The position numbers were made by a program, and so were the translations under genes. Below the pieces are notes generated by a model, which was not told where the DNA came from, did no database searches, and was given only the letters and a program-made list of their open reading frames with translations. Shown in pieces: positions 1-7,497 of a DNA stretch of 9,218 bases. The first letter of the stretch is position 1, and each line of letters opens with the position of its first letter. This stretch comes from Rhodocyclales bacterium (GTDB taxonomy: Bacteria > Pseudomonadota > Gammaproteobacteria > Burkholderiales > Rhodocyclaceae): contig JAIOPW010000254.1 in assembly GCA_021413665.1 (NCBI GenBank), positions 1 to 9,218 of the forward strand, in the 5' to 3' direction.

Positions 1-1045
<1,045 letters not shown>

Positions 1046-1046
<1 letters not shown>

Positions 1047-1657
1047 TAGAATCCTCCCGTGGCGAGCCACTTCTCGATTTGCGGCAGGCGGTCGGCGCCC
1101 CAGAAGGGCTCTCCGTCCACCATGAAATAAGGTGCGCCGAACATGCCTTTGGCAATCGCGGCGTCGGTTTCCCGCTTGAGCCGTTCCTTGATCTCCGGCG
1201 TGGCGATGGCGGCGATGTAGGCGTCGCCGTCGATGCCCAGCGTGCCGGCGATTTCCAGCACTACCGGCAACTCGCCGATGTCGCGGCCATTGACCCAGTA
1301 GGCGCGGAACACGGCATGGGCGAACTCCCTTGCCTTGTTGCAGTCCTGACCGTGCAGCCAGTAGTAGCCGCGGGCGGCGGCCAGGGTGGTAACCGGAAAC
1401 CTGGGCGGAAAGGTATAGGGCACGCCGAGGTAGCGCGCCGAACGGTCGAAATCGCGCTTGCTGTACTCGCCCTTGAGCGGCACGTTGACCAGGAAGGGCA
1501 GACCAGAGGCCTTGAAGGCGGCACCGAGCATGATCGGACGCCACTTCACCTTGCGCCCGTGCTTCGCCACGAGTTCGTCGATGCGTTCGCTGGCGATGTA
1601 GGAATACGGCGAGGAGAAGTCGAACCAGAACTCGACGGGATCTTTCGTATCGCTCAT
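1046..1657 (-). CDS. 2-hydroxychromene-2-carboxylate isomerase-like, DsbA/GST-kappa family
   Basis: A 203-residue protein of the DsbA-like thioredoxin fold that includes NahD (HCCA isomerase) and kappa-class GSTs, which use glutathione as cofactor. The N-terminal signature FWFDFSSPYSYIA (10-22) is the family motif; Ser16, before the proline, is the position that contacts glutathione in NahD. The cis-proline motif GAPYF (174-178) and DGEPFWGADRL (181-191) close the fold. There is no signal peptide and no CxxC, so it is cytosolic and not a disulfide oxidoreductase. The ATG at 1657 overlaps the GST stop (ATGA) and has GGAGAG upstream; a longer in-frame extension was rejected because it runs through the GST gene. 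True HCCA isomerases act in naphthalene degradation, and nothing else here points to aromatics, so the substrate is unknown. Adjacency to a GST suggests a shared glutathione-dependent step (inference). Confidence 0.88.
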
Positions 1658-2304
1658 GATTTCTCTCCAATCCCCCATCCGGGCAAGGGATGGCCGGGCA
1701 TCAATTGGTAGGGGTGCTGCCAGCCGGGCAGGGCGGCGATGCGCGACGACCAGTCGCGGATGTTCGGGTAGTCCTTCCAGTCCACGCCGATTTCCTCGGG
1801 CCAGAAAACATAGCCTGCCAGCGAAAAGTCGGCGATGGTGGGACGGCGGCCGACGATCCACTCGCGTCCGGCAAGATGGGCGTCGAGCACCTTCCAGGCA
1901 TTTTCCGCACGCGTGCGGAACGCCGCAAGCACAGCCGGGCCGGTGGACGGAACGAAGTTGCGCAGGTAGCGCAGCGTTGCTGTGTAGCTGCTGAACTTGT
2001 GGTTGTCGAACAGCGTCCAGCGCAGGATCTCGCGCCGTTCCTCGCTGTCCTGCGGGCCGAACTTTCCGAGTGTCTCGGCCAGGTAGTCGAGGATCACGCC
2101 GGATTGCGAATAGGTCCGGCCGCGATGTTCGAGCAACGGTACCTCGCCCATCACATTCACCGCGCGGTACTCCGGCGTCTTCGTTTCGCCCTTGAAGAAA
2201 TCCACGAAGCGCGGCTCCCAGTCGGCACCGGAGAGCGCGAGCATCAATGCCGGCTTGTAGGCATTGCCGGACTGGGCGAAGCAGTGCAGGACGTATTCGG
2301 CCAT
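1654..2304 (-). CDS. Glutathione S-transferase family protein
   Basis: A soluble 216-residue GST, normal length for the family. The N-terminal thioredoxin domain (about 1-80) carries MGEVPLLEH (52-60), whose Val-Pro is the cis-proline loop that binds the glutathione backbone, and SQSGVILDYLAE (66-77), where Gln-Ser takes the place of the usual Glu-Ser pair gripping the glutamyl end. Ser12 in the AQSGNAYKP stretch is a candidate catalytic residue. The C-terminal all-helical domain has the N-capping box TIADFSLAGY (156-165, Thr and Asp conserved). The start at 2304 has AGGAAAG upstream and lies 8 bases past the stop of the acyl-CoA dehydrogenase gene. It overlaps the next gene by ATGA. A role conjugating or reducing an electrophilic acyl intermediate of this pathway is plausible but only inferred; the substrate cannot be told from sequence. 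Confidence 0.92.
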   Translation of the reverse strand: MAEYVLHCFAQSGNAYKPALMLALSGADWEPRFVDFFKGETKTPEYRAVNVMGEVPLLEHRGRTYSQSGVILDYLAETLGKFGPQDSEERREILRWTLFDNHKFSSYTATLRYLRNFVPSTGPAVLAAFRTRAENAWKVLDAHLAGREWIVGRRPTIADFSLAGYVFWPEEIGVDWKDYPNIRDWSSRIAALPGWQHPYQLMPGHPLPGWGIGEKS

Positions 2305-2312
2305 GGACTTTC

Positions 2313-3446
2313 CTAGGCAGCGAGGGAACGACCAATGACGAGACGCTGGATGTCCGACGCGCCTTCGTATATCTGGCAGACACGGACGTCGCGGTAGATG
2401 CGCTCGACCGGAAAGTCACTTACGTAGCCGTAGCCGCCGTGGATCTGGATCGCGTCGGAGCAGACCTTCTCGGCCATCTCTGAGGCGAACAGCTTGGCCA
2501 TCGAGGCTTCCTTGAGGCAGGGCCGTCCGGCGTCGCGCAGCGCGGCGGCGTGATGAACCATCTGTCGCGCGACTTCGATCTGCGTCGCCATGTCGGCAAG
2601 CCGAAAATTCACGGCCTGGTGTTCGAAGATCGGCTTGCCGAAACTCTCGCGTTCATGGGCGTAGTGCAGCGCCGCCTCGAAGGCCGCGCGGGCCATGCCC
2701 ACGGCCTGGGCCGAAATGCCGATGCGGCCGCCTTCGAGGTTTGAGAGGGCAATCCGGTAGCCCTGTCCTTCGCCGCCGAGCAGGTTCGCGGCCGGGATGC
2801 GGCAGTCCTCGAACAGGATCTGCGCCGTGTCCGAGGCATGCTGGCCGAGTTTTTCCTCGACCCGCGCAACGATGTACCCCGGGGTGTCGGCCGGCACGAT
2901 GAAGGCCGAAATGCCCTTCTTGCCGGCACCCGGATCGGTGACGGCGAAGACCACGGCGACCTGCGCATTCTTGCCCGTGGTGATGAACTGCTTGACGCCG
3001 TTGAGCACCCACTGGTCGCCGTCGCGGACTGCCTTGGTGCGGATCGCCGCGGCATCGGAACCGACATGCGGCTCGGTCAGGCAGAAGCAGCCCAGCCATT
3101 CGCCGCTGGCGAGCTTCTTGAGATATTTCTCTTTCTGCGTGTCGGTACCGAAGGCATTGATCGGACCGCAGACCACGGAGTTCTGCACGCTGATGATGGT
3201 GGACGTGGCGCCATCACCGGCAGCGATTTCCTCCAGCGCGAGAGCCAGCGACACGTAGTCGAGGCCGGCGCCGCCCCATTGCTCGGGTACCACCATGCCG
3301 CAAACGCCGAGCTCGCCGAGCTGGCGCAGTTCTTCGCGCGGGAAGTGGGACGTCCGGTCCCACCCGGCAGCCTTGGGCGCGAGCTGTTCGCGCGCGAAAT
3401 CGCGCAGCACGTCGCGGATCTGTTCCTGTTCCGGACTTAGGATCAT
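2313..3446 (-). CDS. Acyl-CoA dehydrogenase (short/branched-chain type)
   Basis: A 377-residue FAD-dependent acyl-CoA dehydrogenase that introduces an alpha,beta double bond and passes electrons to electron-transfer flavoprotein. The N-terminal helical domain begins MILSPEQEQIRDVLRDFA. The middle domain has CFCLTEPHVGSDAAAI (120-135), the flavin/substrate loop, where His-Val replaces the common Gly-Ala. The C-terminal domain has QIHGGYGYVSDFPVERIYRD (334-353) and IYEGASDIQRL (359-369). Glu361 is at the classical catalytic-base position, as in short- and medium-chain enzymes and unlike isovaleryl-CoA dehydrogenase. The ATG at 3446 overlaps the crotonase stop as ATGA; the open frame continues upstream through the crotonase gene, but that extension has no homology. 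Substrate is not resolvable: 2-methylbutyryl-, isobutyryl-, butyryl- or another acyl-CoA would fit. It is a different enzyme from the dehydrogenase at 7494-8660. Confidence 0.93.
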   Translation of the reverse strand: MILSPEQEQIRDVLRDFAREQLAPKAAGWDRTSHFPREELRQLGELGVCGMVVPEQWGGAGLDYVSLALALEEIAAGDGATSTIISVQNSVVCGPINAFGTDTQKEKYLKKLASGEWLGCFCLTEPHVGSDAAAIRTKAVRDGDQWVLNGVKQFITTGKNAQVAVVFAVTDPGAGKKGISAFIVPADTPGYIVARVEEKLGQHASDTAQILFEDCRIPAANLLGGEGQGYRIALSNLEGGRIGISAQAVGMARAAFEAALHYAHERESFGKPIFEHQAVNFRLADMATQIEVARQMVHHAAALRDAGRPCLKEASMAKLFASEMAEKVCSDAIQIHGGYGYVSDFPVERIYRDVRVCQIYEGASDIQRLVIGRSLAA

Positions 3447-4303
3447 TTGTAGTTCTCGTAGTGTTTGCTGCCGGGGATCGGCTCGCCGGAATCGCGCAGG
3501 CGCACGGCCTCCTTGTAGCCCTTTTCCTCGGCGTAGTGCTTGAACCACTGGCCCTCGGGCGAATGGCGCGTAATGCCGTCGAACAGCGTTGCGATCATCT
3601 GGGTATTGGCCAGACCCATGTTGTCGTAGGCCTGGTTGATCATCAGCTTCTGCATCATGAGCTGGTTCTTCGGCACGCCGGCCATGCGATTGGCCAGCTT
3701 CAGCACCGCGTCCTCCAACTCGGCCTCGGGCACGGCGTCGATCACCAGGCCCCACTCCTTCGCGGTCCTGCCGTCGATGGTGTCGCCGGTCAGCAGCATG
3801 CGCTTGGCCTTCTCGGCGCCGAGGCGGTAGACCCACATCGCCGTGGTCGGGCAACCCCAGACCCGCGAAGGCATGTAGCCGATCTGCGCGTCCTCGGCCA
3901 TCACGACGAGGTCGCAGCACAGCGCGATGTCGCTGCCGCCGGCAACGGCGAAGCCCTGCACCTTGCAGATGGTCGGCTTGTGGCTGCGCCAGAGGCTGAA
4001 GAAATCGTCGGTGAAACCCTTCATGGTCCGGTAATCGACCATCGGGTCCCAGGGCATGGACTGGGTGCAGGGGGTGTCTACGTCGGCCTCGGCGAAATCC
4101 TTGAGGTCGTAGCCGGAGCAGAACGCGCGCCCCGCACCCTGCATGATGATGACGTGGATCGCATCGTCGGCATTGGCGCGATCGACGGCGATCCGGATCT
4201 CGCGCGGCATGGCCGGCACGATGGCGTTGAGCCGCTCGGGACGGTTCAGCGTGATGCGCGCGATGCGCCCCTCGGTACTGTAGGTGAGGGTTTGCAGGGT
4301 CAT
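3443..4303 (-). CDS. Crotonase/enoyl-CoA hydratase superfamily protein, atypical active site
   Basis: A 286-residue crotonase-fold protein, slightly longer than classical hydratases (about 260). The oxyanion-hole elements are present: AFCSGYDLKDF (60-70) and FAVAGGSDIAL (118-128). Aligned by eye with mitochondrial enoyl-CoA hydratase, the first catalytic glutamate (rat Glu144, in GGGCE) is Asp125, and the second (Glu164, in GQPE) falls on Pro145 in IGYMPSRVWG. Simple hydratase activity should therefore not be assumed. Isomerase, hydrolase, lyase or another crotonase chemistry is possible, as is hydratase activity with a rearranged active site. It does not look like a standard 3-methylglutaconyl-CoA hydratase (LiuC). 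The ATG at 4303 lies 7 bases after the thiolase stop with only a weak ribosome site, suggesting translational coupling; its own stop overlaps the acyl-CoA dehydrogenase start (ATGA). It may act with that dehydrogenase in a second acyl-CoA branch (inference). Confidence 0.9.
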   Translation of the reverse strand: MTLQTLTYSTEGRIARITLNRPERLNAIVPAMPREIRIAVDRANADDAIHVIIMQGAGRAFCSGYDLKDFAEADVDTPCTQSMPWDPMVDYRTMKGFTDDFFSLWRSHKPTICKVQGFAVAGGSDIALCCDLVVMAEDAQIGYMPSRVWGCPTTAMWVYRLGAEKAKRMLLTGDTIDGRTAKEWGLVIDAVPEAELEDAVLKLANRMAGVPKNQLMMQKLMINQAYDNMGLANTQMIATLFDGITRHSPEGQWFKHYAEEKGYKEAVRLRDSGEPIPGSKHYENYK

Positions 4304-4310
4304 GGCAGGT

Positions 4311-5492
4311 TCAAACGAGTTCGATGCCGACGGCGGTGGCTTCGCCGCCGCCGATGCAGAGACTGGCCACGCCGCGCTTTTTCCCATGCTTCCTGAGCGC
4401 GCCGATCAGGGTGACGATGACGCGGGCGCCGGAAGCGCCGATCGGGTGGCCCAGTGCGCAGGCGCCACCATGGACGTTGACCTTGTCATGCGGCAGATTG
4501 AGGTCGTGCATCGCCGCCATGGTCACCACGGCGAAGGCTTCGTTGATTTCCCAGAGGTCGACGCTGTCGGTGCTCCAGCCGTTCTTCGCCAGCAGCTTCT
4601 TCATGGCGCCCACCGGAGCGGTGGTGAACAGGCCGGGCTCCTGGGCGAAGGTGCTGTGGCCGACGAGGGTGGCGATGGCCTTCGCGCCCAGCCTCGCGGC
4701 GGTCGAGGCGCGCATCATGACCAGCACCGCGGCGCCGTCCGAGATCGACGACGAGTTGGCGGCCGTGACCGTGCCGTCCTTGCGGAAGGCCGGCTTGAGG
4801 CCTGGAATCTTGTCCAGTTGCGCCTTGAAGGGTTGCTCGTCCTTGTCGACGACAACATCGCCCTTGCGCCCCGACACCGTCACCGGCGCGATCTCCCAGG
4901 CGAAGCTGCCGTCCGTATTCGCCTGCTTGGCACGCGTGGTCGAGGCGATGGCAAAGGCGTCCTGTGCCTCGCGGGTGAATTTGTAGCTGCCGGCGCAATC
5001 CTCGGCGAAGGTGCCCATCAGGCGGCCTTTGTCATACGCATCTTCCAGGCCGTCGAGGAACATGTGGTCCTTGACCTCGCCGTGGCCGAGGCGGAAGCCG
5101 CCGCGCGCCTTGGGCAGCAGGTAGGGCGCATTGGTCATCGACTCCATGCCGCCGGCGACCATGACATCGACGCTGCCCGCCAGCAGCATGTCGTGGGCGT
5201 ACATCGCCGCGCGCATGCCGGAACCGCACATCTTGTTCACCGTGGTGCAGCCGGCCGCCAGCGGCAGCCCGGCGCCGAGGCTGGCCTGGCGCGCCGGGGC
5301 CTGGCCCTGGCCGGCAGGCAGCACGCAGCCCATGATCACTTCATCGACCTGTTCCGGCTTGAGGCCGGCGCGCTCGACGGCCGCCTTGATGGCGACGCTG
5401 CCGAGCTGGGCGCAAGTCAGTGCGTTGAAATCGCCTTGAAACCCGCCCATGGGGGTACGAGCGGCGGCAACGATGACGATGGGGTCGGACAT
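4311..5492 (-). CDS. Acetyl-CoA C-acyltransferase (thiolase II)
   Basis: A 393-residue thiolase with all catalytic elements: Cys89 in NKMCGSG (86-92, acyl-enzyme nucleophile), His349 in GGACALGHPIGASGAR (342-357), and Cys379 in CIGGGEATA (379-387). NEAFA (317-321) is also intact. Length and motifs match biosynthetic/degradative acetyl-CoA acetyltransferases. In leucine catabolism it would cleave acetoacetyl-CoA to two acetyl-CoA once HMG-CoA lyase has released acetoacetate and it has been activated; it could equally serve a beta-oxidation side branch. The ATG at 5492 has a strong AAAGGAAG ribosome site and sits 11 bases after the stop of the GNAT-carbonic anhydrase gene. An open frame extends far upstream antiphase to that gene and was rejected as an extension. 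Confidence 0.95.
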   Translation of the reverse strand: MSDPIVIVAAARTPMGGFQGDFNALTCAQLGSVAIKAAVERAGLKPEQVDEVIMGCVLPAGQGQAPARQASLGAGLPLAAGCTTVNKMCGSGMRAAMYAHDMLLAGSVDVMVAGGMESMTNAPYLLPKARGGFRLGHGEVKDHMFLDGLEDAYDKGRLMGTFAEDCAGSYKFTREAQDAFAIASTTRAKQANTDGSFAWEIAPVTVSGRKGDVVVDKDEQPFKAQLDKIPGLKPAFRKDGTVTAANSSSISDGAAVLVMMRASTAARLGAKAIATLVGHSTFAQEPGLFTTAPVGAMKKLLAKNGWSTDSVDLWEINEAFAVVTMAAMHDLNLPHDKVNVHGGACALGHPIGASGARVIVTLIGALRKHGKKRGVASLCIGGGEATAVGIELV

Positions 5493-5503
5493 GACGCTTC
5501 CTT

Positions 5504-6670
5504 TCAGATCAAGGTAGAGAGTGCGGTGGCGTAGCGTGCGGGGATTTCCTCCGGCGCACTGACGGTGAGTCCCAGGTCGCGCACCAGGCCGTCCTTCAGG
5601 CCGTAGATCCAGCCATGGATGGTCAGCCCCTGGCCGCGCTGCCATGCGTCCTGGACGACGACGGTGCGCGCGACGTTGATCACCTGTTCGAGCACGTTGA
5701 GCTCGCACAGGCGGTCTTCGCGACGCTTCGGCGGCAGGGCATCGAGCAGCGCCTGGTGGCGGGTATGTACGTCCTGGACGTGGCGCAACCAGAGGTCGGC
5801 GAGGCCGACGCGCTGGTGGTTGAGCGCGGCGTGCACACCGCCGCAGCCGTAGTGGCCAACGACCATGATGTGCTTGACCTTGAGCACGTCGATGGCGAAC
5901 TGGATCACCGAGAGGCAGTTGAGGTCGGTGTGCACCACCACGTTCGCCACATTGCGATGGACGAAGACCTCGCCCGGCAGCAGGCCGACGATCTGGTTGG
6001 CCGGCACGCGCGAATCGGAACACCCGATCCAGAGGTATTCCGGCGCCTGCAGGTGCGCGAGCTTCTCGAAATAGCCGGGATCCACTTCCCGCATGTGCTG
6101 CGCCCAGGCGCGGTTGAAATCGAACAGATGGTGCAGGCTCTGGTTGTTGATCTGCTCCTCGGACCAGTTTTTCAGGTCGAGGGCAAGGAACTGGGTGCCC
6201 TCGACCGGCGTCTGGTAATAGGCCGGCGCCTCGCTGAAGCCGAGTTCGCGGTAGAGCTTCACGGCGATGCGCATCGCCGGCAGCGTGTCGAGCAGGATCT
6301 TGCGATAGCCGATGTGGCGTGCAGCGCGGATCGCCGCCAGCGCCAGGTCGCGGCCGACACCGAGGCCGCGAAACGCGGGCTCGACATAGAGACGCTTGAG
6401 TTCGCAAACCCCTTCGGCCAGTTGCCGGATGCCGACGCAGCCGGCGCCCTTGCCACCGACCGTAGCGTAGAACAGCCGCCCATCGGGCCCCGCATAGCGC
6501 CCCGGCAGGTTGGCCATTTCCTCGTCGAAGTTCTGGTAGGAGAGATCGACGCCGAGCCAGCCGGCGTAGTTGCGAAAGAACTGGCGCACCTGCTCCAGTT
6601 CGGCGACATGCTCGGCGCCGAGCACGCATATCGCCGCACCGCCGACGCCGACTTTCACCGTGTCGCTCAT
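5504..6670 (-). CDS. Fusion protein: GNAT N-acetyltransferase + beta-carbonic anhydrase
   Basis: A 388-residue two-domain protein. Residues about 10-168 are a GNAT domain: LKRLYVEPAFRGLGVGRDLA (91-110) is motif A, with the acetyl-CoA pyrophosphate loop RGLGVG, and the domain ends in KLYRELGFSEAPAYY (138-152). Residues about 175-388 are a complete beta-carbonic anhydrase similar in length to E. coli Can: WIGCSDSRVPANQI (214-227) and VVGHYGCGGVHAAL (270-283) give zinc ligands Cys217, His273 and Cys276, and the Asp219-Arg221 dyad. No stop, frameshift or internal ribosome site is seen at the junction, so one polypeptide is expected. The ATG at 6670 overlaps the preceding stop (ATGA) and has GGAAG upstream. 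The carbonic anhydrase can supply bicarbonate to methylcrotonyl-CoA carboxylase encoded downstream (inference from operon context). The GNAT substrate is unknown; a small molecule or protein lysine are both possible. Confidence 0.93.
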   Translation of the reverse strand: MSDTVKVGVGGAAICVLGAEHVAELEQVRQFFRNYAGWLGVDLSYQNFDEEMANLPGRYAGPDGRLFYATVGGKGAGCVGIRQLAEGVCELKRLYVEPAFRGLGVGRDLALAAIRAARHIGYRKILLDTLPAMRIAVKLYRELGFSEAPAYYQTPVEGTQFLALDLKNWSEEQINNQSLHHLFDFNRAWAQHMREVDPGYFEKLAHLQAPEYLWIGCSDSRVPANQIVGLLPGEVFVHRNVANVVVHTDLNCLSVIQFAIDVLKVKHIMVVGHYGCGGVHAALNHQRVGLADLWLRHVQDVHTRHQALLDALPPKRREDRLCELNVLEQVINVARTVVVQDAWQRGQGLTIHGWIYGLKDGLVRDLGLTVSAPEEIPARYATALSTLI

Positions 6671-6966
6671 GACTTCCAGGGCAGCTCGTAGGCGACGACC
6701 AGCTCGCGCGCCTTGTCGGCCGCCGCCGTGGGCAGATGGCTGCTCTTGCGCGTCCGGGTGTCGAGGTGGATGCCGGTCAGCAGCGTGATTGCGGACACCT
6801 CACTGGTATCGGCATTGCGCATTTCATGGAAGAAGATGATCTTCTTGTCGGTCACGGCGACCACGCCGGTGCGCACCGCGACAGTGTCGCCGGCATGCAG
6901 TTGGCGCTGGTAGCTGATGCGCTGGTCGACCGCTGCCATGCCGCGATAAGTGTCGAGGAGATGCAT
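6667..6966 (-). CDS. Short hotdog-fold thioesterase-like ORF, probably N-terminally truncated
   Basis: A 99-residue ORF resembling the second half of a 4HBT/YbgC-type acyl-CoA thioesterase. YRGMAAVDQRISYQRQLHAG (7-26) followed by DTVAVRTGVV, and then FFHEMRNADTSEVSAITLL, match the central strands of such proteins. Family members are usually 130-150 residues and begin with the segment carrying the active-site Asp and the long hotdog helix; that segment is absent. Upstream there is no room for it, because the PaaI-like gene ends 3 bases before the ATG. The two ORFs share one reading frame, separated only by TAG and a GCC codon. No good ribosome site precedes the ATG. The stop overlaps the next start (ATGA), so at least the 3' end is built into the operon. 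It could be a decayed remnant, a short protein needing a partner, or the tail of a readthrough fusion. Catalysis on its own is doubtful. Confidence 0.6.
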   Translation of the reverse strand: MHLLDTYRGMAAVDQRISYQRQLHAGDTVAVRTGVVAVTDKKIIFFHEMRNADTSEVSAITLLTGIHLDTRTRKSSHLPTAAADKARELVVAYELPWKS

Positions 6967-6969
6967 GGC

Positions 6970-7497
6970 CTAGAGCGGAAATACCAGGCAGGTGGTCGAT
7001 GCATGGGCGTAGAGACGGCCCTGGACGTCGACGATGCGCCCTTCGGCGGTCGCCACCTGCTTGCCGGCATGGATCACCTTGCCTTCGGCACGCACCGGGC
7101 CGACGCGATCGGTCAGGGCGCGGACGTAGTTCACCTTGAGTTCCAGCGTGGTGTAGCCCTGCCCGGCTTCGAGCGTGGTGTGCACCGCGCAACCGACGCA
7201 GGAGTCGAGCAGCGTGGCGTGGAAGCCGCCGTGCACCGAGCCGATCGGGTTGTAGTGACGATGCTCGGGCGTACCCTGGAACACCACGTGGCCCTTGTCG
7301 GCACTGATCAGCATGAAGCCCAGCGTATCTGCAATCGGCGGGTAGGGCAGCTCGCCGGCGATCATCTTGCGGAAGATTTCCAGCCCGGAGTACTCGCGCA
7401 GGGTCTCCAGCGCCAGCGTACCGACGCTGCCGGCGCTTGCGCGCACGGCGGCTTCCTGCTCGAGCCAATCCTGTGTGTTTGCACTCATGGCGTTCAC
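6970..7497 (-). CDS. PaaI-family hotdog thioesterase
   Basis: A 175-residue hotdog-fold acyl-CoA thioesterase. The signature is IGSVHGGFHATLLDSCVGCA (85-104): the HGG turn at 89-91 and Asp98 on the central helix are the catalytic features of the PaaI type. The C-terminal strands YTTLELKVNYVRAL and VATAEGRIVDVQGRLYAHAS complete the fold. The protein is a little longer than minimal PaaI because of an N-terminal helical lead (about 1-50). The GTG at 7497 overlaps the isovaleryl-CoA dehydrogenase stop as GTGA, with GAG about 7 bases upstream; an alternative ATG at 7488 would shorten it by three residues. The likely role is hydrolysing stalled or surplus acyl-CoA to free coenzyme A. The exact substrate cannot be read from sequence. 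Confidence 0.9.
   Translation of the reverse strand: MNAMSANTQDWLEQEAAVRASAGSVGTLALETLREYSGLEIFRKMIAGELPYPPIADTLGFMLISADKGHVVFQGTPEHRHYNPIGSVHGGFHATLLDSCVGCAVHTTLEAGQGYTTLELKVNYVRALTDRVGPVRAEGKVIHAGKQVATAEGRIVDVQGRLYAHASTTCLVFPL

Noticed and set aside
3447..3920. N-terminal extension of the second acyl-CoA dehydrogenase
   Set aside because: It overlaps the crotonase gene in another frame and lacks dehydrogenase-like sequence; the ATGA overlap at 3446 gives a natural start.
3461..5534. Long plus-strand open frames opposite the crotonase and thiolase (3461-4396 and 4284-5534)
   Set aside because: Mirror frames of well-conserved genes; His/Ala/Gly/Asp-rich translations with no family signature and no ribosome sites in a sensible context.
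4304..6629. Very long minus-strand open frame running upstream of the thiolase start, suggesting a 772-residue protein
   Set aside because: The thiolase homology begins at MSDPIVIVAA with its own strong ribosome site at 5492; the upstream part is out of frame with the GNAT-carbonic anhydrase and is Arg/Pro-rich noise.
5615..6691. Plus-strand open frame of 358 codons opposite the GNAT-carbonic anhydrase
   Set aside because: The opposite strand encodes two intact catalytic domains; the plus frame has no motif and is explained by codon bias.
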